A stretch of 64,000 bases of DNA, taken from Bradyrhizobium stylosanthis. Lineage in GTDB: Bacteria > Pseudomonadota > Alphaproteobacteria > Rhizobiales > Xanthobacteraceae. The notes under the pieces were generated by a model that was not told the DNA's origin, did no database searches, and was given only the letters and a program-made list of their open reading frames with translations. The DNA is taken from positions 248,300 through 312,299 of the forward strand of contig NZ_LVEM01000006.1 in assembly GCF_001641335.1 (NCBI RefSeq), read 5' to 3'. Below are positions 10,823 through 19,690 of the stretch, in pieces. How positions within the stretch are numbered: the first letter of the stretch is position 1; the number at the start of each line of letters is the position of its first letter. The translations under genes were made by a program, and so were the position numbers.

Positions 10823-11095
10823 TCAGAGCATCCCCAGCGCCTGCATGTAGGTCTCGAGGATGGTCTCGGCCTCGGCGCGCTCGTTGGGATCCTGCTTGCG
10901 CAGGCGCACGATGGTGCGCAGCGCCTTGACGTCGTAGCCGTTGCCCTTGCTCTCGGCATAGACGTCGCGGATGTCGTCGGAGATCGCCTTCTTCTCTTCC
11001 TCCAGCCGCTCGATGCGCTCGATGATGGATTTGAGCTGGTCCTTGGCAAATTTCGTCGCGGGCTCGTCGTCGCGGACGGCGGCGGAGGTGGCCAT
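10823..11095 (-). CDS. gapR: GapR-like nucleoid protein (UPF0335/DUF2312)
   Basis: A 90-residue protein matching UPF0335/DUF2312: FAKDQLKSIIERIERLEEEK, then VYAESKGNGYDVKALRTIVRLRKQD. In Caulobacter this family is GapR, which clamps overtwisted AT-rich DNA and stimulates type II topoisomerases. The long N-terminal helix that dimerises and the basic patch (K/R in LRTIVRLRKQD) are visible. The ATG at 11095 has GGGAG 7 bp upstream. An upstream in-frame start would add 15 residues not typical of the family. The gene symbol rests on family resemblance. Confidence 0.85.
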   Translation of the reverse strand: MATSAAVRDDEPATKFAKDQLKSIIERIERLEEEKKAISDDIRDVYAESKGNGYDVKALRTIVRLRKQDPNERAEAETILETYMQALGML

Positions 11096-11288
11096 CTTGG
11101 TACTCCCAATGGAACTGGCAAAACGAGGTGACGCCGGCATCCACCGCGCGTGCTGGTAGACCCTTAGGGTTCGGACCCCCGGCGTTCAAGCAAGCATCGC
11201 GCTCGTCCACAGCGCGCCCACACCTTCCTGCGGCGAGGCGAAGAAAGCTGTTGTGTGGTGCGACTCAGGCGATGCGTGCCGCGGCCGT

Positions 11289-11594
11289 TCAATGCCCGTG
11301 GGGATGGGCCTTCTTCATCGCCTCGATCTGCTCGGGCGTGGCCGTGCCCTGGTACTTCGCCTTCCAGGTCTCGTAGGGCATGCCGTAGACGGCCTCCCGG
11401 CTCTCGTCCTTGCTCAGGGCGACGCCCTGGGCGTCCGCGGCGTCCTTGAGCCAGTTGGACAGGCAGTTGCGGCAGAAGCCGGCCAGATTCATCAGATCGA
11501 TGTTCTGGACGTCCGTCCGCGTCTTCAGATGGTCGACCAGGCGCCGGAAAGCGGCTGCCTCGAGCTCCGTTCTGGTTTTGTCGTCGATTGCCAT
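11289..11594 (-). CDS. DUF1244 domain-containing protein
   Basis: A 101-residue protein of the DUF1244 family. It has the paired cysteines in GFCRNCLSNW and the conserved tail VYGMPYETWKAKYQ, followed by a His-rich end. The CxxC-like pair suggests metal or redox binding, but the family role is unknown. The ATG at 11594 is preceded by TTGAGGAA at proper spacing; the longer frame to 11696 lacks this. It lies with GapR-, DUF1036- and pyruvate-kinase genes, a grouping I believe is common in rhizobia. Confidence 0.8.
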   Translation of the reverse strand: MAIDDKTRTELEAAAFRRLVDHLKTRTDVQNIDLMNLAGFCRNCLSNWLKDAADAQGVALSKDESREAVYGMPYETWKAKYQGTATPEQIEAMKKAHPHGH

Positions 11595-11766
11595 GACTGA
11601 ATTCCTCAAAGCTCCGGCCGCGGTGGCGGTCACCCTTACGGGATCAGGTGGGGTCCTGTCACAGATTTTGCCATATCGCGGCGCAAACGGACCCAACCCC
11701 CGGCCTCGGGCAGTTCCCCCGGGCCCTACGCCAAATCGTCAATGATCTGGTATACGTTCCGCGACA

Positions 11767-12348
11767 ATGATTGCCGAATCTCCCCGCCTCCCCCTTCGCC
11801 TGCTCGCCCGGTTGGTCCCGGTGCTGGCGGTCGCCCTGCTGTGCCTCTGGAGCAGCCCGGCCTCCGCCGATTTCCGGCTCTGCAACAACACCTCGAGTCG
11901 GGTCGGCATCGCGCTGGGCTACAAGGACGCCGAGGGCTGGACCACCGAGGGCTGGTGGAACATCTCGTCGCGCTCCTGCGAGACGCTGCTGCGGGGCACG
12001 CTGGTCGCCCGCTACTACTACATCTACGCCATCGACTATGACCGCGGCGGCGAATGGTCGGGCCAGGCCTTCATGTGCTCGCGCGACAAGGAATTCACCA
12101 TCCGCGGCACCGAGGATTGCCTGGCGCGCGGCTATGACCGGACCGGCTATTTCGAGGTCGATACCGGCGAGCAGCGGGCCTGGACGGTGCAGCTCACCGA
12201 CGCCAACGAACAGCCGGCGCAGCAGCGCGTGCCTGGCCTGCCCGGACCGGTTGGCCCGGGCGGCGTTCCGGGTTTGCCCAATGGCCCGCCCGGTGCTACC
12301 CCCCCGGGCTCGCCCGGCCTGCCACCCCCGCCTGGAAATAAGCCATGA
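11767..12348 (+). CDS. DUF1036 secreted protein with collagen-like tail
   Basis: A 193-residue exported protein. The signal peptide is residues 1-35 (cleavage after SSPASA). The DUF1036 domain spans about 36-150, beginning FRLCNNTSSRVGIALGYK and containing further cysteines in FMCSRD and TEDCLARGY that could form disulfides. The last 40 residues are a Gly-Pro rich, collagen-like stretch (PGLPGPVGPGG and similar triplets). The function is unknown. Its stop codon overlaps the pyruvate kinase start by 4 bp (ATGA), so the two are probably translationally coupled. Confidence 0.8.
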   Translation: MIAESPRLPLRLLARLVPVLAVALLCLWSSPASADFRLCNNTSSRVGIALGYKDAEGWTTEGWWNISSRSCETLLRGTLVARYYYIYAIDYDRGGEWSGQAFMCSRDKEFTIRGTEDCLARGYDRTGYFEVDTGEQRAWTVQLTDANEQPAQQRVPGLPGPVGPGGVPGLPNGPPGATPPGSPGLPPPPGNKP

Positions 12349-13781
12349 GGCGTCTTCGCCGTATCAAGATTCTCGCGACCCTCGGACCCGCCTCCTCAGA
12401 CCTCGCGATGATCCGCCGCCTGTTCGAGGCCGGCGCCGATGTGTTCCGCATCAACATGAGCCACACCCCGCATGACAAGATGCGGGAGCTGGTGGCGACG
12501 ATCCGCAATGTCGAATCGAGCTACGGCCGGCCGATCGGCATCCTGGTCGACCTCCAGGGCCCCAAGCTCCGGCTCGGTGCCTTCGCCGAAGGTTCTGTGC
12601 AACTCCAGAACGGCCAGATCTTCACCCTCGATTCCGACAAGGCGCCGGGCGATGCCACGCGCGTCCATCTCCCGCATCCGGAGATCCTGGCGGCGCTGAG
12701 GCCCGGCCACGCGCTGCTGCTCGACGACGGCAAGGTCCGCCTGATCGCGGAGGAGACCTCCAAGGAGCACGCGGTGACGCGTGTCGTGGTCGGCGGCAAG
12801 ATGAGCGACCGCAAGGGCGTCAGCCTGCCCGACACCGACCTTCCGGTCTCGGCGATGACGCCGAAAGACCGCGCCGACCTCGAGGCCGCGCTGGTCACCG
12901 GCGTCGACTGGATCGCGCTGTCCTTCGTGCAGCGCGCCGACGACGTGCTCGAGGCCAAGAAGATGATCCGCGGCCGCGCCTCCGTGATGGCCAAGATCGA
13001 GAAGCCGCAGGCGATCGACCGCCTCGCCGACATCATCGAGGCTTCCGACGCGCTGATGGTGGCGCGCGGCGACCTCGGCGTCGAGCTGCCGCTGGAGCGC
13101 GTGCCGAGCCTGCAGAAGCAGATGACGCGCATGGCGCGCCGCGCCGGCAAGCCGGTGGTGATCGCGACCCAGATGCTGGAATCGATGATCCAGTCGCCGG
13201 TGCCGACCCGCGCCGAAGTCTCCGACGTCGCCACCGCCGTCTATGAAGGCGCCGACGCCATCATGCTGTCGGCGGAATCGGCGGCCGGCAAATTCCCGGT
13301 CGAGGCGGTCTCGACCATGAACCGCATCGGCGAGGAGGTCGAGCGCGACCCGACTTACCGGTCGGTGATCACGGCCCAGCGCCCGGCGCCGGAAGCAACC
13401 GCAGGCGACGCCATCGCGGACGCCGCGCGGCAGATCGCCGAGACGCTCGATTTGCCCGCCCTGATCTGCTGGACCAGCTCGGGCTCGACCGCGGTGCGCG
13501 TGGCGCGAGAGCGGCCGAAGCCGCCGGTCGTGGCGATCACGCCGAACATTCAGGCCGGCCGCCGGCTCGCGGTGGTCTGGGGCGTGCATTGCGTGGTGGC
13601 GGAAGATGCGCGCGACCAGGACGACATGGTCAGCCGCGCCGGCCAGATCGCATTCCGCGACGGATTCGTCCGCGCCGGCCAGCGCGTGATCATCGTCGCC
13701 GGCGTGCCGCTCGGCATTCCCGGCACCACCAACATGGTGCGCATCGCCTCGGTCGGCCCCGAGGGCGACGCCAACATGTAG
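12345..13781 (+). CDS. pyk: Pyruvate kinase
   Basis: A 478-residue glycolytic enzyme converting phosphoenolpyruvate and ADP to pyruvate and ATP. Visible signatures: RIKILATLGPASSD at the N-terminus, FRINMSH, VDLQGPKLRLG, the catalytic lysine region MAKIEKPQAIDRL, MVARGDLGVELP, and KPVVIATQMLESMI before the C-terminal allosteric domain. Length is normal. The start overlaps the DUF1036 gene stop by 4 bp, which fixes the ATG at 12345. Confidence 0.97.
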   Translation: MRRLRRIKILATLGPASSDLAMIRRLFEAGADVFRINMSHTPHDKMRELVATIRNVESSYGRPIGILVDLQGPKLRLGAFAEGSVQLQNGQIFTLDSDKAPGDATRVHLPHPEILAALRPGHALLLDDGKVRLIAEETSKEHAVTRVVVGGKMSDRKGVSLPDTDLPVSAMTPKDRADLEAALVTGVDWIALSFVQRADDVLEAKKMIRGRASVMAKIEKPQAIDRLADIIEASDALMVARGDLGVELPLERVPSLQKQMTRMARRAGKPVVIATQMLESMIQSPVPTRAEVSDVATAVYEGADAIMLSAESAAGKFPVEAVSTMNRIGEEVERDPTYRSVITAQRPAPEATAGDAIADAARQIAETLDLPALICWTSSGSTAVRVARERPKPPVVAITPNIQAGRRLAVVWGVHCVVAEDARDQDDMVSRAGQIAFRDGFVRAGQRVIIVAGVPLGIPGTTNMVRIASVGPEGDANM

Positions 13782-13934
13782 GCCCGCGAAGAGCGGCCAA
13801 ACCAAAACGTCGAAAACAACCCCATGCACAGTAGCCGGGACTATCCGGCTGCTTTGCGCGGGTTCTGCAAATAGGCGCGCCCGGACAATGACCTGAGCGG
13901 GATCAGATCCCCGCTCCGGTCGCGTCCCGCTTGT

Positions 13935-14615
13935 TCAGGCTCCAACCAGCGCCTTGGTGGTGGGGAGCAGCGTCTGCTGCACGACGAGGCCGCGGGCGCG
14001 GGCGTCCATGACGCCTACCGCACGCAGCGCCAGCAGCGTCACGGTCTGCACCGCATCGCGCATCTTGACGGGATCTTCGAGATTGTCGGGCGCAAGCGGG
14101 CCGACGAGGGCCTCGTGCAGCGCGCCGAGCAGCGCGGTGGCCGCGAGCGCGGTGTCCTGCGCCGGCAGATGGCCGGCACGCACGGCGGCGTCGATCCGGC
14201 TGGCGATCTCGCCGGCGATCTCGCGGCGGCTGGCAAGCCTGGAGGCGCTGACATCGACGTCGACAGGCTCGGCCAGGATGCCCCAGGCCAGCCTGCGCTG
14301 CGACAGGGTATGGACCGCCACGGTGGTTACCGCCGCCGCCAGCGCCGAGGACGGCCCCGGCGCGGCATCGGCCGCCCGCCTGATCGCCGCGAGTTCGTCC
14401 CGTGAAACCTCGGCGATCAATTCGGAGATCAGCTCGGCCTTGGAGGGGAAGTAGCGGTAGACCGTGCCGGCCGCGACATTGGCCCGGACCGCAACCGGAG
14501 CGATCTGCACCGCCGCCATCCCGCCTTCCGCCGCAGCTTCCCGCGCCGCCGCCAATATCGCACTGCGCCTGGCCGCAAGGCGCTTAACCACTTGATGCGT
14601 CCGCCGATAAACCAT
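13935..14615 (-). CDS. TetR/AcrR family transcriptional regulator
   Basis: A 226-residue regulator. The N-terminal helix-turn-helix (about residues 12-62) shows IAPVAVRANVAAGTVYRYFPSKAEL, typical of TetR. The C-terminal ligand domain is Ala-rich and helical. It faces the PAP2 gene divergently across 268 bp, so self-control and control of that side are possible, but no operator palindrome stands out. Confidence 0.88.
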   Translation of the reverse strand: MVYRRTHQVVKRLAARRSAILAAAREAAAEGGMAAVQIAPVAVRANVAAGTVYRYFPSKAELISELIAEVSRDELAAIRRAADAAPGPSSALAAAVTTVAVHTLSQRRLAWGILAEPVDVDVSASRLASRREIAGEIASRIDAAVRAGHLPAQDTALAATALLGALHEALVGPLAPDNLEDPVKMRDAVQTVTLLALRAVGVMDARARGLVVQQTLLPTTKALVGA

Positions 14616-14723
14616 GGCGCGCTTCCTGTCCCACCCACGCCGGCCGCACGCCCTGCGGCCGAACGCTTCGTCACTTTAAAGCTGCAAATCGCCCCGCAAG
14701 GACTGAACAACTATTCAGGGGGG

Positions 14724-14810
14724 ATGACAAGATGGATTTGCGTAAAGCGTCACGGCAAAGCCGCAGGCGACAAATGCGCGAAGTGCCGGAGCCGGTTGAT
14801 AGACCGCTAA
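14724..14810 (+). CDS. Candidate 28-residue CHCC zinc-binding microprotein
   Basis: A tiny frame, MTRWICVKRH then GKAAGDKCAKCRSRLIDR, with potential metal ligands Cys6, His10, Cys18 and Cys21. A purine-rich AGGGGGG lies directly before the ATG, closer than ideal for ribosome binding. It sits between the TetR and PAP2 genes. No family is recognised. The ligand spacing is suggestive, but a frame of this size can arise by chance. Confidence 0.3.
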   Translation: MTRWICVKRHGKAAGDKCAKCRSRLIDR

Positions 14811-14882
14811 CCACAATTGTTACCGCGATCTTAAAGCAGGTCCGCGACTGTGGCCCCGACCGCGATCCCACCTCGGTGCAGC

Positions 14883-15866
14883 ATGCGCGATTCAGACGCC
14901 CAAACCGCCTGGCGGCTCTTCCAGCTGAACTGGCTTCCCATCGTGGCCATGGGCAGCCTTCTGGCGTTCGGGCTTCCCGCAACCGGTCTCAGCCTCGAGC
15001 CTGTCGCCTACGGCATCACGCTTGCGATCGCTGCGCTCCTCGTCGCAACGGCCTATCGCCACCAGCTCGCAAAGGGCGACCAAGCCGATCCGAAGCTGGT
15101 GTTCTCGCTCGGCACGATCGGACAGGTCATCCTCACCTGCGCCATCGTCGGACCGCTGAGCTATGTCGCGGGCAAGCTGAACTGGCCGCTCCAGGACGAG
15201 GCGCTGCTGGCGATTGACCGCGCGCTCGGCCTCGATCCCGAACCGATCGCGCGCTACATCAACGACCATCCCTGGCTCGCAGACCTCCTGGCGCGCAGCT
15301 ACGGACTGATCAAATGGCCACTGCTCGGCGTTCCCGTCGTGCTGACGTTGACGGCGCGCTACGTGCGGCTGCAGGTCTTCATGCTCGCGATGAGCCTCGC
15401 GCTCGCCGTCACCATCGCGGTCTCCGCATTGGTGCCTGCGATCGGCACCTATTACGGGCTGCAATTGCCGGCGGCGCATTTCCCCGAGATCAACACCGCG
15501 GTCTATGCCGGGCAGCTGCGCGACATCCTCGCGCTGCGCGACGGCAGCCTGCGTGAGCTCCGGCTGTTCTTCCTTTCCGGCATCGTCTCGTTTCCGAGCT
15601 TTCACGCCGCCTCCGCCGTGCTCTACATGTGGGCGCTGTGGCCGGTGCGCGGCATCGGCGGCATCGCGGCCGCATTGAACGTGCTGATGATCGCGGCGAC
15701 GCCGGCGATCGGCGCGCACTATCTCATCGACGTCGCCGGCGGCATCGCGCTCGCCGCGGCCTCGATCTGGGCGACGAAGTTCTATGTCGAACGCCTCGGC
15801 CGCACCGCGCCTGCCACCGCTGCACCCGCACTGCCGCCGGTCTGGCAGCCCAGCCTTGTGGAATAG
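14883..15866 (+). CDS. PAP2 superfamily membrane phosphatase
   Basis: A 327-residue polytopic protein with about six transmembrane helices. The second PAP2 motif appears as FPSFHAASA and the third as AIGAHYLIDVAGG (His and Asp of the catalytic dyad region). The first motif (KxxxxxxRP) is not obvious, as in PAP2_3/inositol-phosphotransferase-like members. By family it hydrolyses lipid phosphates or transfers head groups at the inner membrane; the substrate is unknown. The ATG at 14883 is chosen over 14850 because the N-terminal extension is not conserved in character. Confidence 0.82.
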   Translation: MRDSDAQTAWRLFQLNWLPIVAMGSLLAFGLPATGLSLEPVAYGITLAIAALLVATAYRHQLAKGDQADPKLVFSLGTIGQVILTCAIVGPLSYVAGKLNWPLQDEALLAIDRALGLDPEPIARYINDHPWLADLLARSYGLIKWPLLGVPVVLTLTARYVRLQVFMLAMSLALAVTIAVSALVPAIGTYYGLQLPAAHFPEINTAVYAGQLRDILALRDGSLRELRLFFLSGIVSFPSFHAASAVLYMWALWPVRGIGGIAAALNVLMIAATPAIGAHYLIDVAGGIALAAASIWATKFYVERLGRTAPATAAPALPPVWQPSLVE

Positions 15867-15896
15867 CGCCGCGCTCGTCAGAGCAAGCGCGCTGCC

Positions 15897-16120
15897 GTAG
15901 AGTGGGCAAAGGCGCATAGCGCCGTGCCCCCACACTCTGCAATCACGATAGAACTAGTGCGGACGCTGACGTTTCCTCGTCATTGCGAGCGCAGCGAAGC
16001 AATCCAGAATCCCTCCGCGGATACAGTCTGGATTGCTTCGCTGCGCTCGCAATGACGTTGTGGGTACGACATGCCCTATCATCCGCGATTGGTGGGCACG
16101 CTGCGCTTTGCCCACCCTAC
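15897..16120. repeat. GTAGGGTGGGC-type inverted repeat, split by an 80-nt repeat
   Basis: A left arm near 15897-15931 (GTAGAGTGGGCAAAGGCGC...) and a right arm at 16091-16120 (...GCTTTGCCCACCCTAC) form one long imperfect palindrome. A second repeat family (15978-16057) is nested inside. The same family recurs at 21165-21256 and 45200-45332. Confidence 0.75.
15978..16057. repeat. 80-nt palindromic repeat, copy 1
   Basis: Begins CGTCATTGCGAGCGCAGCG and ends with the complement CGCTCGCAATGACG, giving arms of about 30 bp round a variable centre. Two further copies of exactly the same length are at 21293-21372 and 44165-44244. It would fold into a long hairpin in RNA or single-stranded DNA. Confidence 0.9.
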
Positions 16121-16169
16121 GGGACGATTGCTGCGGCCGTCCTTTCGTAAACGTACCGCCCAAAAGAAA

Positions 16170-16196
16170 AGAGCCCCGTCGAAGACGAGGCTCTTA
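16170..16196 (-). terminator. Intrinsic terminator of the Flp pilin gene
   Basis: A 12-bp stem (16170-16181 with 16185-16196, one G:U-type pair) is followed on the minus strand by a T-rich run (TTTTCTTTT). It lies 21 bp past the pilin stop codon, a textbook placement. Confidence 0.85.
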
Positions 16197-16217
16197 GAAT
16201 TCCAAGGTCGTCCGAGC

Positions 16218-16382
16218 TTACTTGAGGCTGGACGAGATCGAGCCGAACTTGGTGTTCAGCGTGCTGCCGAGGTTGTTGACGACGGTGATGATCGCCAGCG
16301 CGATGCCGGCAGCGATCAGGCCGTATTCGATAGCGGTGGCGCCGGATTCATCCTTCACGAAACGCGCAACGAGGTTCTTCAT
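16218..16382 (-). CDS. Flp/Fap family type IVb pilin
   Basis: A 54-residue pilin precursor. The start MKNLVARFVKDESG is followed by ATAIEYGLIAAGIALAII, the classic Flp prepilin pattern: Gly-Ala processing region, Glu at +5 with adjacent Tyr, then a hydrophobic helix. It would be cut by a TadV-type prepilin peptidase and assembled by a Tad secretion machine. No other tad/cpa genes are in this window, so the pilin gene is detached from its machinery here. It has its own terminator, and a 300-bp upstream region without other genes. Confidence 0.92.
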   Translation of the reverse strand: MKNLVARFVKDESGATAIEYGLIAAGIALAIITVVNNLGSTLNTKFGSISSSLK

Positions 16383-16682
16383 AGAGTGCTCCCAAAAAAG
16401 TACACAAGGCTACAAGTGGTCTGGTCTCTTCGGCTTCCCAGCGCCGCCCGACCATGGAACCGAACGTAGAGACAAAGAATTGCGCCGCAGTTAATTCGAC
16501 TGCGTAAACAAAGAGCGGTTTGCGTGTATTCGCCGATGGTAAACTGGAATTGAAAACAATCAGTTAAATTGTCCGGACATCAAGCCGCTCGTGCAGCCGG
16601 TTTACCCGAAGTTATGTCGGCCGTGGTCAAATGCCGCCCGCTCGGGCCCACCCGATGAGAACACCGAGGACGACGAGGCGGC
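16383..16682. promoter_or_regulatory. 300-bp divergent intergenic region (pilin / membrane protein)
   Basis: Relatively AT-rich for this genome and free of genes. It must hold the promoters for the leftward Flp pilin and the rightward membrane protein. Half-sites of the GTTAA type occur, but no full CtrA box or other clear operator was seen. Confidence 0.4.
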
Positions 16683-18170
16683 ATGTCCCTTTCCTTTGCC
16701 AACAGCATCGCGGTGCAGGGCCGCGCGCGCACGCTGGTGCCGCTCTGCGTCGGTGCAGGCGCCTATCTCTTCTTCCTCTTCGTCGGCGACACGCTGCTTC
16801 AGGACTCCGACTCGTTCTGGCAGATCAAGATCGGGCAATGGGTGATCGATCACCAGGCCCTTCCCTACACCGACTTCTATTCCTTCACGCGGCCGGGAGC
16901 TCCCTGGCTTTCGACCTCGTGGCTGTCGCAGGTCGCGTTCGCGCTCTCCTATACGCAATGGGGCTGGGCCGGCCCGGTCATCCTCACCGCGCTCGGGGTC
17001 GCGCTGTCGGCGGCGATCCTCGTCCGCCTGCTCGACGCACATCTGGAAATGCCGCGCTCGGTGCTGTTCGCGATGCTGGCGATCGTGCTGTCGCTGCATC
17101 ACATCCTGGCGCGGCCGCACATGCTGGCGCTGCCTGTCATGATCGCATGGGTGGGCATGTTGATGGCGGCGGCCGATCGCAGGGGCACGCCGTCATGGTA
17201 CTGGCTGCCGCTGATGTCGCTGTGGGCGAGCCTGCATGGCGGCTTCGTGCTCGGCCTCGCGCTGATCGGACCGATGTCGTTCGTCGCGCTCTGGGGCCTC
17301 GAGTCCGGCAAGCAGGTTCGCCTGCTGCTGCGCTGGTTCCTGTTCGGCGTCGCCGCGCTGGCCGCAAGCTGCCTCACGCCCTATGGCTGGCGCACGCTGC
17401 TGGGTGCGACCAACATCCTCAATCTCGGCGAGCTCTTGACCGTCATCTCCGAATGGTCGCCGGCGAACTTCGCCTCCTTCACCGCGTTCGAAGGCGCGCT
17501 GCTCGGCCTGATCGCGCTCGGGCTCTATCGCGGCCTGACGCTGTCGCCGCCGCGCATCCTGCTGATCCTGCTGCTGACCTGGATGGCGCTCAGCCATGTC
17601 AGGAGCATCGAGGCTTTCGCCTTCCTGGTGCCGCTGGTGCTGGCCAAGCCGCTCGGCGAAAAATCGCCCCTGCAGCAAGCCGACACGCAAACCGGCGAGC
17701 GCTGGCCCGCCCGCTACGTGACTGCAATTGGCGCGTTGATGATCGTGGCGGCAGGCTGGACCTCGAGCTCGATCTACATGTCGCATCACCGCTTCACCTT
17801 CACGATGGACCAGACGCCGGTCGCGGCGACCGATCTGCTCGAGAAGCGCGGGGCAAAGCGCATCTTCAACGCCTACAAGTTCGGCGGCTACCTGATCGCG
17901 CGTGACATCCCGGTCTTCGTCGACGGCCGCGCCGAACTCTATGGCGAGAAGTTCGTGATGGACTTCTTTAAGGCGACCGAAGGCCAGAAGCCCGCGCTGC
18001 TCCCCGCCCTGCTCGACGAGCACAAGATCGACGCGACGCTGCTGGTGGCCGACTCCCCCGGCCCGCAGATCCTCGATCATCTCAAGGGCTGGAAGCGGAT
18101 CTACACGGACAAGATCGCCGTGGTCCATGTGCGGGACGATGCGGATAGCGCGGCGTCCGCGCCGAAATAA
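16683..18170 (+). CDS. Polytopic membrane protein, GT-C-like arrangement
   Basis: A 495-residue integral membrane protein with about ten hydrophobic helices and a soluble C-terminal part of some 110 residues. After the first helix is an acidic loop, LLQDSDSFWQIKIGQW, whose D-S-D pattern resembles the catalytic periplasmic loop of GT-C glycosyltransferases. A second feature is LHHILARPHM between helices. The C-terminal region (KFGGYLIARDIPVFVDGRAELYG) looks globular. I do not recognise a named family. A lipid-linked-sugar glycosyltransferase or polymer-processing role is a guess from topology. Confidence 0.55.
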   Translation: MSLSFANSIAVQGRARTLVPLCVGAGAYLFFLFVGDTLLQDSDSFWQIKIGQWVIDHQALPYTDFYSFTRPGAPWLSTSWLSQVAFALSYTQWGWAGPVILTALGVALSAAILVRLLDAHLEMPRSVLFAMLAIVLSLHHILARPHMLALPVMIAWVGMLMAAADRRGTPSWYWLPLMSLWASLHGGFVLGLALIGPMSFVALWGLESGKQVRLLLRWFLFGVAALAASCLTPYGWRTLLGATNILNLGELLTVISEWSPANFASFTAFEGALLGLIALGLYRGLTLSPPRILLILLLTWMALSHVRSIEAFAFLVPLVLAKPLGEKSPLQQADTQTGERWPARYVTAIGALMIVAAGWTSSSIYMSHHRFTFTMDQTPVAATDLLEKRGAKRIFNAYKFGGYLIARDIPVFVDGRAELYGEKFVMDFFKATEGQKPALLPALLDEHKIDATLLVADSPGPQILDHLKGWKRIYTDKIAVVHVRDDADSAASAPK

Positions 18171-18264
18171 GGACATAGCGTCAGGCGAACGCTGGCCGGA
18201 ATCGATATTGCCGGCTCACGGGCCCGAAGCCAACTTTTGTTAAGCCGCCAATCCCGCCCGATCC

Positions 18265-19470
18265 TCAATTGCCCGTCTGCAACTCGCCAAAGCGCTCCCA
18301 GCTCTTGCCATTGAAGCGCATGAACTGCATCTGGTCGACCGGGACATGGTCGGTCGTGCCAGTATTGACCCTGATGCCGGGCAGCAGCATCGGCAGTTCG
18401 AGATCGCGGATCGCAAACGCCTGCTTCAGGATGTTCTCGGTCGACAGGTCGTCGCCGCAGGCCTTCAGCACCGCCTCGAGCGCCATCGCGCTGTTGTAGG
18501 CGTTGACGTAGTTGGTGTCGTGCTGGTCGGCTTCGGGCACGTATTTGGTCATGAACTCGCGCCAGCCCTTCACGCCCGCATCGTCCTTCCAGGCGGGATC
18601 GTCGGGATCCTTGACGTAAGCCGTGGAGAGAATGCCGGTGCCGGCCTCCAGGCCCGCGGGCTCCATCACGGTCGAGATCCAAACCGCGACGTTGGAGAGG
18701 AACGTCATCGGGCGCCAGCCGATCTCGAATGATTTGCGGATCGCCTGCGCTGCGAATTTCGGCGTCGCCGCGATCACGAACACGTCGGCACCCGACGCCT
18801 TCAACTTCACGATCTGGGAATCGATGGTCGGGTCCTGGATCTCGTAGGTGGCATTGGTGACCACCGAATCGTATTTCTCGCCGAGCACGTCCTTGAGGCC
18901 GGCGAGGTAGTCGCGGCCGTAATCGTCGTTCTGCGAGATGACGGCGAACTTCGCGTTCGGGTTCTTCGCCAGCGCGTAGCGCGCATAGAGCCTAGCCTCG
19001 TAGCGGAACGGCGCCTGCACGCCCATGGTCGCCTGCGGATACTGCGTGATGTCGGCAAACTTCGAGGCGCCGGAGCCGATGAAGAGCTGCGGCACGTTCT
19101 TCGATTGCAGATATTTCGCGATCGCCGTGTTGTGGGCGGTGCCGATCGAGGAGAAGATCAGCGCGACCTCGTCGCTCTCGACCAGCCTGCGCGTCTGCTC
19201 GACCGATTTCGGCGGCGCATAGCTGTCGTCGAGCGAGATCAGATTGACCTTGCGGCCGTTGATGCCGCCCTTCTCGTTCAGCATCTTGAAATAGCCGACC
19301 TCGCCCTTGCCGAGCGCGCCGAAAGCCGACACCGGGCCGCTATAGGGCATGGTCTGGCCGATCCTGATTTCGGTGGCGGTGACGCCGCGCAACTCGGCGG
19401 CGTGAGAGGGGACGGTGATCGACAGGAACGATATGGCGCAAAGCGCGTCCAATGCCCTCGCAAAGCGCAT
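18265..19470 (-). CDS. ABC transporter substrate-binding protein (branched-chain amino acid type)
   Basis: A 401-residue periplasmic binding protein of the Peripla_BP_6/LivK type. The signal peptide is residues 1-24 (cleavage after PSHA). The start of the mature protein, ELRGVTATEIRIGQTMPYSGPVSAFG, is typical. The usual hinge regions follow, with GSGASKFADITQYPQ in the ligand cleft. No permease or ATPase gene is adjacent, so it is an orphan binding protein; the ligand could be an amino acid or an aromatic acid. Both neighbours are unrelated. Confidence 0.88.
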   Translation of the reverse strand: MRFARALDALCAISFLSITVPSHAAELRGVTATEIRIGQTMPYSGPVSAFGALGKGEVGYFKMLNEKGGINGRKVNLISLDDSYAPPKSVEQTRRLVESDEVALIFSSIGTAHNTAIAKYLQSKNVPQLFIGSGASKFADITQYPQATMGVQAPFRYEARLYARYALAKNPNAKFAVISQNDDYGRDYLAGLKDVLGEKYDSVVTNATYEIQDPTIDSQIVKLKASGADVFVIAATPKFAAQAIRKSFEIGWRPMTFLSNVAVWISTVMEPAGLEAGTGILSTAYVKDPDDPAWKDDAGVKGWREFMTKYVPEADQHDTNYVNAYNSAMALEAVLKACGDDLSTENILKQAFAIRDLELPMLLPGIRVNTGTTDHVPVDQMQFMRFNGKSWERFGELQTGN

Positions 19471-19690
19471 CGGCTTCCCCTCCCCTTTTGTCCGGCGCGG
19501 TCAAGCCGCACCTTTATTTGGGAAGAGCATGCCATGACATCGACACGGACTCCAATCACTATCGAGCCGGGTGGGCCTGCGAAAGCGTGCCCACCACGGC
19601 CTGTCGCGACTTCCGAGGGATGGCGGGCTCGGCGCGAGGGCGCCCTTGCCCAACCTGTCCGCTCAGACGACCGGCTTGCACCGGTGAGCT

